Shown here piece after piece: positions 48,487 to 59,645 of a DNA stretch of 64,000 nucleotides; within the stretch, counting starts at the first letter, position 1, and each line of letters begins with the position of its first letter. Location of the stretch: NCBI GenBank assembly GCA_010015805.1, contig ML978131.1:496001-560000 (forward strand), in the 5' to 3' direction. Under the pieces are notes generated by a model. It was not told the DNA's origin. It did not search any database and saw only the letters and a list, made by a program, of their open reading frames with translations. The stretch is from Rhizodiscina lignyota (taxonomy: Eukaryota; Ascomycota; Dothideomycetes; Aulographales; Rhizodiscinaceae). The position numbers were made by a program, and so were the translations under genes.

Positions 48487-49380
48487 ATGTCAGAGAATAC
48501 TGGTGCCTCGAGATCGATAACAAGATCAGATCTTGTTAGGGCATCTTCGTCTCCTGACATCCGCCTCTTCTATACTATCGATTCTCCCTTACACAAAGCC
48601 GAAAAGACTCCCATAATACTGTTATCGAACTCCTTGGCCGCATCGACTCCACTCTGGAACGAATTCGTGGAAGCATTTGCCAATGAGTACACAATCGTCC
48701 GGTATGATGCACGATTCCACGGACAGTCTCCTCTGTCATCAACAAAGGATTACGACTATGAGCGCGGCCATACAATCGATGATTTGGCCGAAGATGTCAT
48801 CAAGCTCCTCGATGGCTTAAACATTCAAAGAGTCGACGCATTCATAGGCCTTAGCATAGGCGCTGCAGTAGGCGTTGCTCTCGCAGCAAAATATCCTGAG
48901 CGCTTCGATAGTTTCGTGATTGTAGGCACAAGGGCAAACGCCAAAGATGGAGATAACGCAGGGTACGATGCGAGGATAAAGTACGGCCGAGAGAATAGCA
49001 GCAGAGCACTTGGACAGCAGAGTGTCCAACGATGGTTTGGGGAACAGTGGATTCAGCATCATCCGGATAAAGCGTTATTCCTCTTAGATGTTGTCGGTGG
49101 CCAGTCTATCGAGGGCTTTGTTGCCAGCGTCCAAGCGCTGAGGAAGTTGGATCTATGGCCAGCTGCGGAAGAGATTAGCAAGAGGAGTGAGGGCAATAAA
49201 TTGTTGTTTGTCGTTGGAGCGGAGGACGCAGATCCAGTAGTGGAAGATACCAAGGCATTGGCTGAACGGACCGGCTCTGAGGCAGTGGTTGTCGAAGATG
49301 CAGGCCACATGGTCAATGTGCAAGCGCCGGAGCAATTCCATGATATTGTGAGGCGTAGAATAGAGCAAACCATCTCCTAA
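48487..49380 (+). CDS. Alpha/beta hydrolase, 3-oxoadipate enol-lactonase-like
   Basis: An intronless frame of 297 aa. The oxyanion region (IILLSNSLAASTPLWNEF) and the strand-turn YTIVRYDARFHGQSP match the enol-lactonase (PcaD) branch of alpha/beta hydrolases. The nucleophile is S123 in GLSIGA, the acid D247 or D249 in VVGAEDADP, and the base H274 in DAGHMVNVQAP. Enol-lactonases open the lactone formed late in catechol or protocatechuate breakdown; fungal cluster members of this fold also hydrolyse other lactones and esters. Its neighbour is a Baeyer-Villiger enzyme, whose ester or lactone product would be a natural substrate. The start is the only ATG in a good place (AAATGTCAG). Confidence 0.9.
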   Translation: MSENTGASRSITRSDLVRASSSPDIRLFYTIDSPLHKAEKTPIILLSNSLAASTPLWNEFVEAFANEYTIVRYDARFHGQSPLSSTKDYDYERGHTIDDLAEDVIKLLDGLNIQRVDAFIGLSIGAAVGVALAAKYPERFDSFVIVGTRANAKDGDNAGYDARIKYGRENSSRALGQQSVQRWFGEQWIQHHPDKALFLLDVVGGQSIEGFVASVQALRKLDLWPAAEEISKRSEGNKLLFVVGAEDADPVVEDTKALAERTGSEAVVVEDAGHMVNVQAPEQFHDIVRRRIEQTIS

Positions 49381-49956
49381 GCTGTATGCGTGACGCACTG
49401 ATCTTGATCTCTCAAAGTCATTTTAACGCATTGTGGAGGAGAGAACATGTAGCTGAGATGATGGTGAACGCGGCGCGCGAGTCATGTCAACCACATGGCG
49501 TGCTTCCACCTTCTTCTCACGACAACCTCATCCTTCTCTACAGCCTCGTATGCTGATCGCGTGGATCTCAACTTCCGAACTTATCTGCATGCCGTACGCG
49601 TCTCTCTAGGATATCGACATCGCTCGGAGATGCTCTTTTAGACCGTGGCCGCCTCTAACTCAATCGTTCGGAGCTCTTGGCTATCGCCGTTCCGCTCGCC
49701 AGGCCGGACCAAAGCCTCCCGGAATTTCCATAGCTCTAGCAATGGATAGCTCGGCAGATGTACTAGAATGGGGTCTGCAGGAAGCTCTTGCGAGATGCTG
49801 CGTAGTAGGTTTACTGATTGAGAAACAATCCGTTCTCAGTTTCTCCTCTCATATAAGCTCTCTCGAGATTGTCCCGTCAAGTTCTTTTTCTATGCTTCAA
49901 CTGACCTTCCACATAAAATACTATTTTCCTGCTCACAGCTGCAGCGGGAAAGCAAG
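49381..49956 (+). promoter_or_regulatory. Promoter region of the BVMO gene
   Basis: TATAAG at 49852-49857, 100 bp before the start codon, is the likely core promoter. The 576 bp also contain several CGG/CCG triplets (for example around 49670-49720) but no clear pair with fixed spacing. Confidence 0.45.
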
Positions 49957-51908
49957 ATGAACGGGACAAGTAGTGAAACTGCGAATGGCCATACCAATGG
50001 CGGCACCAACGGCAACGCTCCGCAAACCAGCGAACTCCTTCCTCAGAACACGAGCGACATTGTTGCCGGCAACTACGTCCACGAGCCTAAACCGATCCGG
50101 GTCATCTTCATTGGCGCTGGTATATCTGGTATCGCGTTTGCTTATAAGGCACGTCAACTCGAGAATGTCGAATACGTGATCTACGAGAAGAATCCAGACA
50201 TTGGCGGCACTTGGTACGAATCGAGATACCCTGGCGTCTCTTGCGATGTCCCTGCACACTGCTACACCTATACTTGGGCATCAAATCCAGACTGGTCGCG
50301 CGTATATGCCAGTGGAGAAGAGATACGGGAGTTCTATAAGAAGCTGGCAGGGGAATATGGCGTTTATGAGACGGCCAAGTTCAAGCACAAGGTGATTGGA
50401 GCGCAGTGGGACGAGGGCACTGATGAGTGGAAAGTCGAAGTGGAGGACCTAGAGACTGGCAAGAAATTTGTGGATGTTGCAAAGGTGTTGATTAATGGCG
50501 GGGGGCCGCTCAAGTGAGTGCGGGACTGCTTCGTATCACGATACGAAATGTGTGCTCACTAATCGTAGCAACTGGAAATGGCCGGACATCCAAGGCCTGC
50601 ATGATTTTCAGGGCAAGTTGCTACACATGGCGCAATGGGACGATTCTGTCGACTTGAAAGACAAAAGAGTCGCAGTCATTGGATCTGGGGCTTCCGGAAT
50701 CCAGATTGTTCCTGCCATTCAACCAGGTAGGTTGTTTCATGTAGTTGTGTATGTCCTGTCAACACCAGCTGATGTAGTCAATTTGGACTGTAGTTGTGAG
50801 CAAACTGATATCCTTCAATCGTTCTCCCACTTGGGTCGCGCCTGAGTTCGCGGGCCAATTCGCAGCTAACGGACGAAACACGGTCTACTCCAAAGAGCAG
50901 CGACAGAGATTTCGAAGCGACCCTACATACTTCAGGAATTATCGCAGAGAGATCGAGCACGGCATGAGCGCGAGATTTCCGGCCTTTTACAAATATTCCA
51001 AGGCTCAGAAAATTGGCCGGCAAATGGTTGCAGAGACTATGCGAAAGAGACTGAAGGAAGATCCTGACCTCGTCGAGAAGTTGGTTCCCAAGTTCGAACT
51101 CGGCTGTAGACGGTAAGCATGGAACTTGCTGCACGACCTGAAAGGCGATACTAATAGTCTCTACAGTGTAACGCCAGGTCATGGATATTTAGAGGCCCTC
51201 ACTGAGCCGAATGCAAAGGTAGTAGCCAGTGGCATACAAGAGGTCGTATCCAATGGCATTATTAGTCGTGATGGAGAGCTCCACGAAGTCGATGTGATCA
51301 TAACAGCAACAGGATACGAGACTTCGTACGTTCCGCGATTCCCTATCATTGGGCTGCAACAGCAGAACCTGCAGGACAAATGGAGGAAAGAAGGTGCTGC
51401 TGCATATCTCTCTTGCGCCGCGCCAGGCTTTCCAAACTATTTCCTCACGCTAGGCCCGAACGCTCCGATCAGTAACGGCTCGCTTGTTGCAGCGATGGAA
51501 CGCCAAGTTGATTTTGCGCTCTCTTTTGTAAAGAAGATACAGACTGAAGACATCACATCGGCAGTCGTGAGTCCAGAAGCAGCGGCCGAATTTGATGAAT
51601 GGAAGAACGATGTCATGAAGGGCATGACCTGGAGTGGTAGTTGTACTAGTTGGTACAAGAACGGAACACAAGATGGCAAGGTGATCGGTAAGTCTCCATT
51701 TCAAAAGACTACGTGGGACAACGCTTTCTGACGATTACGATCAGGGCCATGGCCGGGCTCAGTCAACCACTTCATAGAGATCATGAAGAGGACGCGTTTC
51801 GAGGACTTCAACTACAAATACAAGACTAGGAACCGGTTCAGGTACTTCGGTGATGGCAGGTCGCCAGTGGAGGCAAAAGGAGAGCCTTTGGGATGGTATA
51901 TGGAGTAA
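49957..51908 (+). CDS. Type I Baeyer-Villiger monooxygenase
   Basis: Five exons (49957-50513, 50569-50726, 50794-51112, 51167-51687, 51745-51908) give 572 aa. FAD binding is by VIFIGAGISGIAFAY (residues 53-58), followed by GGTWYESRYPGVSCDVPAHCY. The fingerprint FxGxxxHxxxW(P/D) is present as FQGKLLHMAQWD at residues 199-210, followed by the NADPH-binding AVIGSGASGIQIV and the ATG motif ITATGYE. This defines a type I BVMO, which inserts oxygen next to a ketone to give an ester or lactone. An Asn/Gly-rich leader of about 40 residues precedes the domain. It is convergent with the FAD monooxygenase (91 bp apart). The hydrolases at 48487 and 57845 could act on its product. Confidence 0.92.
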
Positions 51909-51999
51909 TCTACGTACCTTTTTTAACTGCGATACAAAATTTTGAAGTCTGAAATCGCTTGTCGCGTATCTTAATCTAATTACTCTATATGCCCGAGGT

Positions 52000-53405
52000 T
52001 TAGAAATTCTCCGCGTCGTGGCCAAACAACCATTCTCTTCTCGCTTTGTAGCCCCAAAATATCGGATTCTTTTCGTCATCTTTGGTGATCCACGCATCTC
52101 TGTCTTGCTGTTCTTTCCCGTCCGACAGATGATAAGCGTCCTGTAACTTCCTTCCAGCCTTCTGGACTACAGACGCGCGCGGTTGCCGGATCTTCTGATA
52201 TCTCTGTAGAGCTGCTGGGAGATTCTGTTTGGTTGCCGTTTGAAATATCTTTCGCAGTACAGCCGCATCTTCACAGGCCATTGCGGCTCCGGAAGCCATG
52301 TACGGCAGCATGGGATGCACTGCATCGCCGAGCAGAGCAGCTTTGCCAGACGGATGCACCCAGTGGTCGACGAGATCAAGATCGAATAATCTCCATTTGA
52401 GGAAGTCCTGCATGAAATCTCAGTATATGCAAGGAATTAGTATGAGAAAGGCCGAAATACCTTGCCCGCGAGGCTCACGATTTTCCTCACTCTTGGCTCC
52501 CAACCTGCGAACCTCCGAACCAATTCTTCATTGTCCGAAATGACGAGCTTTGTCTCATCTCCGACGAACTTCTGGTCCCGCATTGAGCGCGCAGAGCAAC
52601 AACATATAACGTTGTAGATCTCTCCGCCGCGTATTGGGTACCCAATGACATGCGCATCCGGTCCGCACCAGGAAGTTACCCATGGTTGGGAAAGGAGGTC
52701 TCTCAATTCCGGATCTGCAAGGACGTCCTGCCCTGGGATAAGAATACGGTAAGATATGTCTCCAGTATCGATTGGAGGGAGCTCGTGGCCTTGAAAAAGT
52801 GTACGAGCTTTGCTCTGCACGCCTGCTTCGCCGTCAGAAATGGGGCTGTATGTCTCTTCTGTACAAGGCGCCTCACCATCTGCGACGATAATGACGTCCC
52901 CTTCAACTCTCTCCCCCGTTTGCAAAGTCACTGCTGGCGCATCGAAGTCATACTCGTCCACTCTGCTACTCTTCCGTATTTCAACGCCGAGATCAAATGC
53001 CCTCTGCAACAACACAGCATGGTAATCGGCCCGATGCACCATTAGATAACAGCCACCAAAGTCCCATTCCGGAATACCATGCGGCATGTTCGCCAGTGTC
53101 TCGCCGCTGTCAAATCTTAAGAAGCGATTGCCATTTGAATATGTCTTCTTCATGTACGTCAAATCAATGCCCCATCGATACAGGATTTTGAAGCTGTTTG
53201 GCGGAATACGTAGTCCCGCACCAACTTCACCAAAGGTTGGAGACTGTTCAAGAATGAGGACCTTGTGGCCGTCGAGACGAAGTCCGATCGCGACTAGCAG
53301 ACCACCGATTCCCGCGCCTACGACGAGAACATTGAGTTTATCGCCAGGACTCTTCTCATCATGGCCATTCACGTAATCACCATTGGTTTCAAGCTTTTGG
53401 ACCAT
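52000..53405 (-). CDS. FAD monooxygenase, salicylate hydroxylase-like
   Basis: Exons 52461-53405 and 52000-52407 give 450 aa. The N-terminus has VLVVGAGIGGLLVAIGLRLDGHKVLILEQS (FAD, GAGIGG at 30-35 ), then FGEVGAGLRIPPNS and the FAD-contact segment MVHRADYHAVLL. The third motif is ALLGDAVHPMLPYMASGAAMACEDAAVL. This order is that of fungal salicylate hydroxylase-like enzymes, which hydroxylate (and may decarboxylate) aromatic acids. The middle motif reads VIIVADGEAPCTEE, whereas the family normally shows ADGxxSxxR, so pyrophosphate or NAD(P)H contact may differ. The start at 53405 is the only ATG near the domain. Confidence 0.88.
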
Positions 53406-54319
53406 CGCTGCACCACTGAATTCTGACAATACGAAAGAAATATTTGAGATGGGATTACTGGACGATGAAAGAATAGGACGAAGCTACAAGGTGTATGTAG
53501 AGTAATCTGAACATAACCGCGAACATATTGATACGCACTAAATCTTACACATCTCAATGAGACGCGCGCTCACATGACAACGGAGGAATAAAATCGAATT
53601 GCGCCATTCCTACGGTATTCTCGGACCCGTCATGAGAAGTAAAGCTGGCGATTCCGTAAATGGAATCGCCGGTCGAGAGAGCAGTGAGCTCCTTTGAAGC
53701 GAAGCGATCCCGCAGTAGGCTAAAGCACTGAAGGTGGGTCTGCGCCGAACCGTGATGAACAGCTCGAACAAGAAAGATCGATTTGATCCATCTGTCGACA
53801 CGAGGCCGGACCGCTATCCCAGAGCTGTCGCGACTAGCCCATTATCATACCATTTTGCAGTGGAGTGGCGAGACAAGGCTCCTTTCAAGTTTGGACCTGT
53901 TTCGCATTTCTGAATTCGAGGTCAATGTACCCCATTGATCTCCGCGTATGAGACGCTTGACTATATTAATAATATATAGATGGTCATAAGCGTTGAACAC
54001 TCTCTGAAGTCAGCCATCTCCGATTGCCTAAACAGGTTTAGCAGCTCCCGAAACGTGATCTCGATGCGTCTTGCTCAAAAGACCCACATGCGTTAAATCC
54101 ATTCTGAGAGTGTTCTCTCTAAGTCTGATCAAAGTTAAAGATGCATATGTAAAGCACGCGGAATACGTACAGGTATGTATCTTATTTGGTTAGTGGAAGG
54201 TTCTCGTGATCACGCGTCGTTACGCGCTTCGTAAATCAGAATAGGGAAAGCGCGCGTTCTCCGCAGAGCTTAGAGCTTTCTTTCTTCATCCAACAACCAT
54301 CAATCACCGCCCCGCAATA
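53406..54319. other. Intergenic, upstream of FAD monooxygenase
   Basis: About 0.9 kb holding the promoter of the FAD monooxygenase on the minus strand. No further gene is recognised; the part near 53960-53990 is AT-rich (TTAATAATATATAG). Confidence 0.4.
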
Positions 54320-54690
54320 ATGGCTCGCAGGCTCCACTTCTTCGACCTCCCTCGGGAGATGCGCGATATGGTCTACACCTACATAGTGACTCCCTCGCAG
54401 TTATCACTTCTTACGATGGCTAGATTCGGCACTTGCCTCTTGAGTTCTAATGCAAGGAGCAGGATATTCGACATATCAGGAGAATACTGGAGCGTGAGAG
54501 ACAAGATGTCAGACACCTTTTATTATGGAGGTCGGACGTCTCACGTGATATGGAATACCTCTTAGAGAGTGTCATGACACCGGTTGTGACAGCCGCGGGG
54601 TTCAAGCCTAAAGTCCTGAAAGGCATCCACGTTTATGACGATACTGGCGCAATGGTCTTTGGGGGAGCAGATGAGGTATATGTAGAATAA
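54320..54690 (+). pseudogene. Remnant of an F-box-like gene
   Basis: The first 81 codons (54320-54565) begin MARRLHFFDLPREMRDMVYTYIV, a typical fungal F-box-like start (L-P-x-E-x-R-D-x-V-Y). The frame ends at a stop, but a second frame from 54550 to 54690 reads on coherently (LLESVMTPVVTAAGFKPKVL and GIHVYDDTGAMVFGG). The two halves are out of phase with no good splice site between them, so a frameshift is the simplest explanation. The total, about 124 codons, is far shorter than the usual 250 or more. F-box proteins pick targets for ubiquitin ligases; this copy is probably dead. Confidence 0.55.
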
Positions 54691-56208
54691 CGGGATATAT
54701 GGATTCACGGGCATGGTAAAACGAATCTCTGTAGGGGTGGGTGGTGTACCCCCTTTAGCGCTAGGGCACACCCGGCCTCGGTACAGAAGTACCCTCTAGC
54801 TTAGGTACTGAAGTACCCAGATCACGGGGCACCCTGCACCCAACCCCATCCAGAGCTCGGTGTCCTAACCCCCCGGAGCTTAGGTACTAAAACTGGGAAT
54901 GCCAGAGTGCTAATGGGGATAAACACGCGAACCACGGGAGAATGGTGCTAGCGCCTGAACAGACTCTGCTCCATATCGAACAGGCTTGAAGCCATTGATG
55001 TAATTGTGCAGGGAAATGGCATGCGACAGTTGCGATACTTAAAGAATTTCATTTCCTGTATAACCGTGACTTGATGTCAATCAAGGTGGTGGCAGCATTA
55101 CGAGCGAGATTCGAGATGTAAGAATCTCCGTCGTAGCGAAGGTTGCTGCTTAATCTGTCAGCTTCGGTCGTTCAGGACGACGGAGATTGAAACATACAGC
55201 TCAACTTACGCAAAGGCTAGTAGTTTAGGAGCGTACACGCCTACTATCTGCCTCACCAAAGTATTCGCCGCAAGATACTGGGCCTGCTGCACATTTGATT
55301 GGCCAAACGCATGGTATGGTCGTGCTGAGTTCAGGCCAACTTCGAGACGCGCTGAAGTGTAAGCTCACAGCCAAGCTCTTCTGAAGGAATCACTTCCAGG
55401 TTACCGCCGCGCGTCGCTCTCATATGCTTTCGAAGCATCTTGTATCTCGTTTCACAGTTGGCATCGCGAGTTTGTAAGCGTGCCAAAGGGCGGAAAGTGC
55501 CCACGTTCATTGGTCACCTGGGTATACAGAGTAAAACAACGAGACGGAGCTCTGTTGTGAATGATAAGAGATGCATCTAAAGGAGCAAAAGCCCAAATTA
55601 ATGATTCCATAGCACCTTCTGCATCTTAACTGACGAGCCAAGAAGAAATATATTGGTGGACGAAGCTAATCCCCTTCAGGCTTCGTCACATCGATGATTG
55701 ACGATCAGGCATCGGACTCCGCGCTGTCTCAGATTCCGCGAGCGGAACATCCAACAACCTGCTCACCAAGCCTTCCTCTCACCAATCACTCATCAGTCAA
55801 TGCCATCAGCATTTCCGGGGCACGTTGCCCACGCTATTTCGCGTCTGCCAGCTGCCGACCTCACTTGACGATGGCCAAAATGAGGCATCTGTGCAATGCA
55901 AATGCGTCCGACATCTGCCGATAGCTGTCCCACACCCCTCAACGGGCAAGACCTGGGGATCTACCCCGCCGATGCCCTGAAGCAGCTGCGTTTCCGGGCT
56001 AGCTAATCTGGCTGGGTGGCTTAAGAAGGCGCGCGTGTTGCGTTCGCGAGTACGTACTGCCTCTATGCGAGATTGATGCGGGTAAGTGATCTCGGGAAGT
56101 CGCGCTGCTGTCACTTTTGTTATTCAAATAAGCCACTTGGCTGCACCTCTGAAGATGCATCTCTCTCATTCAATTCAATCTTCCATACGCGCTCAGTAAT
56201 CACTCACA
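54691..56208. other. Intergenic with short repeats, upstream of aldehyde dehydrogenase
   Basis: About 1.5 kb without a supported gene. At 54780-54793 and 54804-54817 stand two near-identical palindromic units (GGTACAGAAGTACC and GGTACTGAAGTACC), and AGCTTAGGTACT occurs at 54798 and again at 54878. A 12-bp inverted repeat lies at 55123-55188. These look like traces of a small repeat that cannot be assigned to a family. The right end is the aldehyde dehydrogenase promoter. Confidence 0.5.
55123..55188. repeat. 12-bp inverted repeat with 42-nt loop
   Basis: AATCTCCGTCGT (55123-55134) and ACGACGGAGATT (55177-55188) are perfect reverse complements and would form a 12-bp stem. It is located between the F-box remnant and the aldehyde dehydrogenase gene. 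Confidence 0.8.
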
Positions 56209-57724
56209 ATGGCGTCGGACGCAGTCAATGGCGGTGCTCATTTCACCGTACCTCTTATCATCAATGGCAAAGAAGTCATCACCTCCACCACCTTCCCCGT
56301 AATCAGCCCCTCGAGCAAGAAAGAAATATGGAGCAGTTCCTCCGCCGGCAAAGAAGAAGCAATTGCAGCTATCGAAGCTGCTGAAGCGGCCTTTCCATCA
56401 TGGAGCCGTACGAAACCTTCAGAGCGCCGCGACATCTTCCTACGCGCCGCCAACATACTTGAGAAGAGGGCCGACGAGGCGAAGCAGATCATGCAAGATG
56501 AGACGGGAGCGGTTGCCAACTTCACAGGATTCAACCTCATGACAACGGTGGAACAACTGCGCGATATTGCGGGGAGGATTGTTGTCAGCTTGAGCGGAAC
56601 TATCCCAGTTTCTCAGACTGAAGGGACAAGCGCTCTTATTTTGAAGGAGCCATTTGGAGTGATTTTTAGCATTGCGCCATGGTAAGATAAGGGATATTTT
56701 GACGGCAGAGCAATTGCTGATTCTCGCGTTTAGGAATGCTCCGTTCATCCTTGGCCAGAGAGCCATCTCCTACGCGATCGCCGTTGGAAACACAGCTGTC
56801 CTCAAGGGCAGTGAGATGTCCCCTCGATGCTTCCAATTGATCTCCCAATGCTTCCAGGAGGCCGGCCTCCCAGGAGGTGTGCTCAACGTCATATATACAC
56901 GGCCACAGGACGCAGCAGAAGTTACCAAGGCATGCATCGAGGCTCCACAGGTGAAGAAAATCACCTTCACTGGCAGCACTGCGGTTGGTAGCGTCATTGC
57001 GGAGCTCGGAGGCAAGAGTCTCAAGCCTGTGGTCATGGAGCTGGGTGGCAAGGCTAGTGCCATTGTGTGCGACGATGCAGAGCTTGACCATGCCGCATTC
57101 CAGTGCGCGCTGGGTGCCTTCATCCACAGCGGCCAGGTATGCATGTCTACGGAGCGAATTCTCGTCCACGAATCTATCCTTGAATCATTTTCCAAGGCGC
57201 TCACCAAGGCAATCAATATTTTGGGTCAAGGTGCCTCTGATAGCCCGATCCTAATCAGCCCAGTCGGTGTCAAGAAGAACCACGAGCTCATCAATGGTGC
57301 TGTCAACGGTGGTGCGAAGATTCTCCATGGAGATATCAACATCAAAGAGACCACTGATACTCGCATGCGACCAATCGTCGTTAGTGGCGTGACACCGGAG
57401 ATGGATCTCTACCACAAGGAGTCATTCGGACCGTCTGTCAGTCTCATTGCAATTTCGAGTGATGACGAGGCTGTCAAGATCGCCAATGATACCGACTACG
57501 GCCTATCCGGTGCAGTGTTTACAAAGGATCTCGTCAGAGGTCTGAGGATTGCAAAGAGCATTGAGACCGGAGCAGTTCATATCAACGGCATGAGCGTACA
57601 CGATGAGCCGAATTTGCCCCACGGCGGTGCGAAGAAGAGCGGCTTCGGCCGATTCAATGGGCAGCAGGGTATGGACGAGTTCTTGCGCACAAAGGTGGTC
57701 ACGTTCCTAGGAGTGGATCTTTGA
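56209..57724 (+). CDS. Aldehyde dehydrogenase, salicylaldehyde/vanillin type
   Basis: Exons 56209-56681 and 56734-57724 give 487 aa, the normal length of NAD(P)-dependent aldehyde dehydrogenases. The cofactor region has SIAPWNAPFIL and KGSEMSPRC, then ITFTGSTAVGS; the general base is E260 in VMELGGKAS and the nucleophile C294 in SGQVCMSTERILVH; near the end are KESFGPSVSLI, DTDYGLSGAVFT and KKSGFGRFNGQQGMDEF. The QVCMSTER form and the overall motifs resemble the salicylaldehyde and vanillin dehydrogenase branch, which turns aromatic aldehydes into acids. Its product could feed the salicylate hydroxylase-like gene next to it, and it could detoxify aldehydes made by the reductase. Confidence 0.92.
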
Positions 57725-57844
57725 GGGAGCGGAGTCTTGGCGCTGAGGAGTTGGAGTTTGGTGGCGCTGGAAAGCCGGAGCTCAGCATGGGATGTACGAA
57801 AAGCGCACTGGAAGCGATTTTCAGGGTATCCCAATGTAAAAGTT

Positions 57845-58664
57845 TCATACTTGAGTTTCTAGATCGCTCAAATCCAGGTCTTCTCCTGCTATCCCTCTCA
57901 CGATCTTCGCAACCACATCAGGATGGTTTACGAAGGGACTATGCGCTGCATCGACCTTGTAAATCTTTTCGTGATGAGAAGCGGTCTGTTGCAGCGTCTT
58001 AACAGCGAATCCTTGATCCTTCACAGGCCAAATGTACCAGGTCGGATAGTCCTCGTATGCTGCATATGTAACCTTCGACTGCATGGCCCTGAACGAGTGC
58101 GGTCTGGCTCTTTCAACAAACGACCGTGCAATCTCAGGGTCGATGTCCGGATAGAAGACCTTCTCCATGTTCGGCACGATCCAGCTCAGTCGTCCCTTTT
58201 CGCATCATCAGATGAGTAATTGACAGAACTGAAAGGGCGAGACTTACCTCGCGCCCATACCACGGAGGCTCTGCCGCACCCGGCATGTTCGACATTACGC
58301 TCCCGCCAACAGGCAGAACGAAAGCTGCCATATACACAATTCCCACTACGCACCCCTCCCGTCCCATGGCCTCGCGTTCCTTGCGCGTGAAGCCCTTCGA
58401 AGCCTCCCCAGCGATAAGTCCCCCGAATGAGTGCGCAAGAAGCAAGACATCCCGACTTCGTTCAATCTCGTTGAGAATCTCATACCGCACCAACGCGACG
58501 TCTGCGTCGAAGGATTGCGTCGGCACCTCGCTGGCTGAAGGCATTGTCTCTCCCTTGACGGTATATCCTGCCGCTTGGAGAAGTCCGATCACAGGGTTGT
58601 AGTGCTCGACGGCATGCCATGCGCCAGGGACTATGAGAATTATCGGCTTTGTCTTCGGCGCCAT
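57845..58664 (-). CDS. Alpha/beta hydrolase (esterase-like)
   Basis: Exons 58248-58664 and 57845-58195 give 255 aa. The N-terminus PIILIVPGAWHAVEHYNPVI is the oxyanion loop, the nucleophile is S79 in LLLAHSFGGLIAG, and the base is the His in VDAAHSPFVNHPDVV near the end. It is a small alpha/beta hydrolase of the Pfam AB_hydrolase_6 kind; relatives are esterases and hydroxynitrile-lyase-like proteins. It is convergent with the aldehyde dehydrogenase (120 bp apart) and is the last gene of the cluster-like run. No signal peptide is seen, so it is probably cytosolic. Confidence 0.88.
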
Positions 58665-59645
58665 GTTGACTGTGTTGAATTATCAATTCCTTCTTTGTTT
58701 ATGATTTGCCGATTCGAGAGAGATCTAGAGCGGAGGAGTAATGATGGATGAATACAACTCCCAATCAACAACGAAGTCCAGCCACTATCACCGCAGCTCT
58801 TTTCCTTAGCAAAAATTGAAAGCACTGGGAGTGCTTGTGGGGGGAAAATGTGAACAGCTGGGCTTTTTGGATAATTGCATTGTTGTTATCCATAATGGGT
58901 GCCTGAGTCAGCTTGAGGAGGGGAGTGAAGGCATCGGCTACATGATTCCTACGAAGTAACGCAAATCGATCATTCAGGGGAATACTCTAATCGGGGTCGG
59001 CCAACATCCGAACAGAAAGGGGAAAGCGATTATGTATGCAAAGTAAGCTTAAAGTTGGACTGAAACTGGAATATGCTTAATCATACGATTGGTTAATCCT
59101 TCTTTTCTTAAAGTGCCGCAGACGAGGATATTACTGCGATGAGAGTGATGGCAGGTTCGAGTTCGGGGCACGGGTGGCGTCACGGAAATTGGGTGGACTT
59201 CGCTACGATAAACGCTTTGCCGATCACCTTTCGGAGCATACTTGTGTACAACGATACAAAATATGTAGAATATCTGAATAGAACTACAACGAAGACGCCA
59301 AGTCGCCCTGCTGCGAATTGCAACAGGTTGTTCCTATACAGTAGGGCTCATAATCGTCGAACGAATATTACGAAATCGCTGGCAAAGAGTGATATTTCGA
59401 GATGTTTGGTGAAAAAGCTCGTGGATTGAAGGGTGTAGAGGTACGAGAGAGTGGAGGGCTTTCAAGCCGACCATAATCTACTTCATACATAGAAAATAAA
59501 CTGTAGAAGCTCGGAGAACGAGCGGAGGGCCGCTCGTTGAGTGAGACTGGTACGGCCTCGCCTGACATGCGCTTAGATTGTTCAACAATAATTGTTCAAT
59601 CTGTTCCCTGTGATGCAGTGACATATCCGGACTGTGAGGAATCAT
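58665..59645. other. Intergenic, right border of the cluster
   Basis: About 1 kb that holds the promoter of the second hydrolase and the 3' flank of the Fig1-like gene. No gene or repeat was recognised. Confidence 0.4.
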
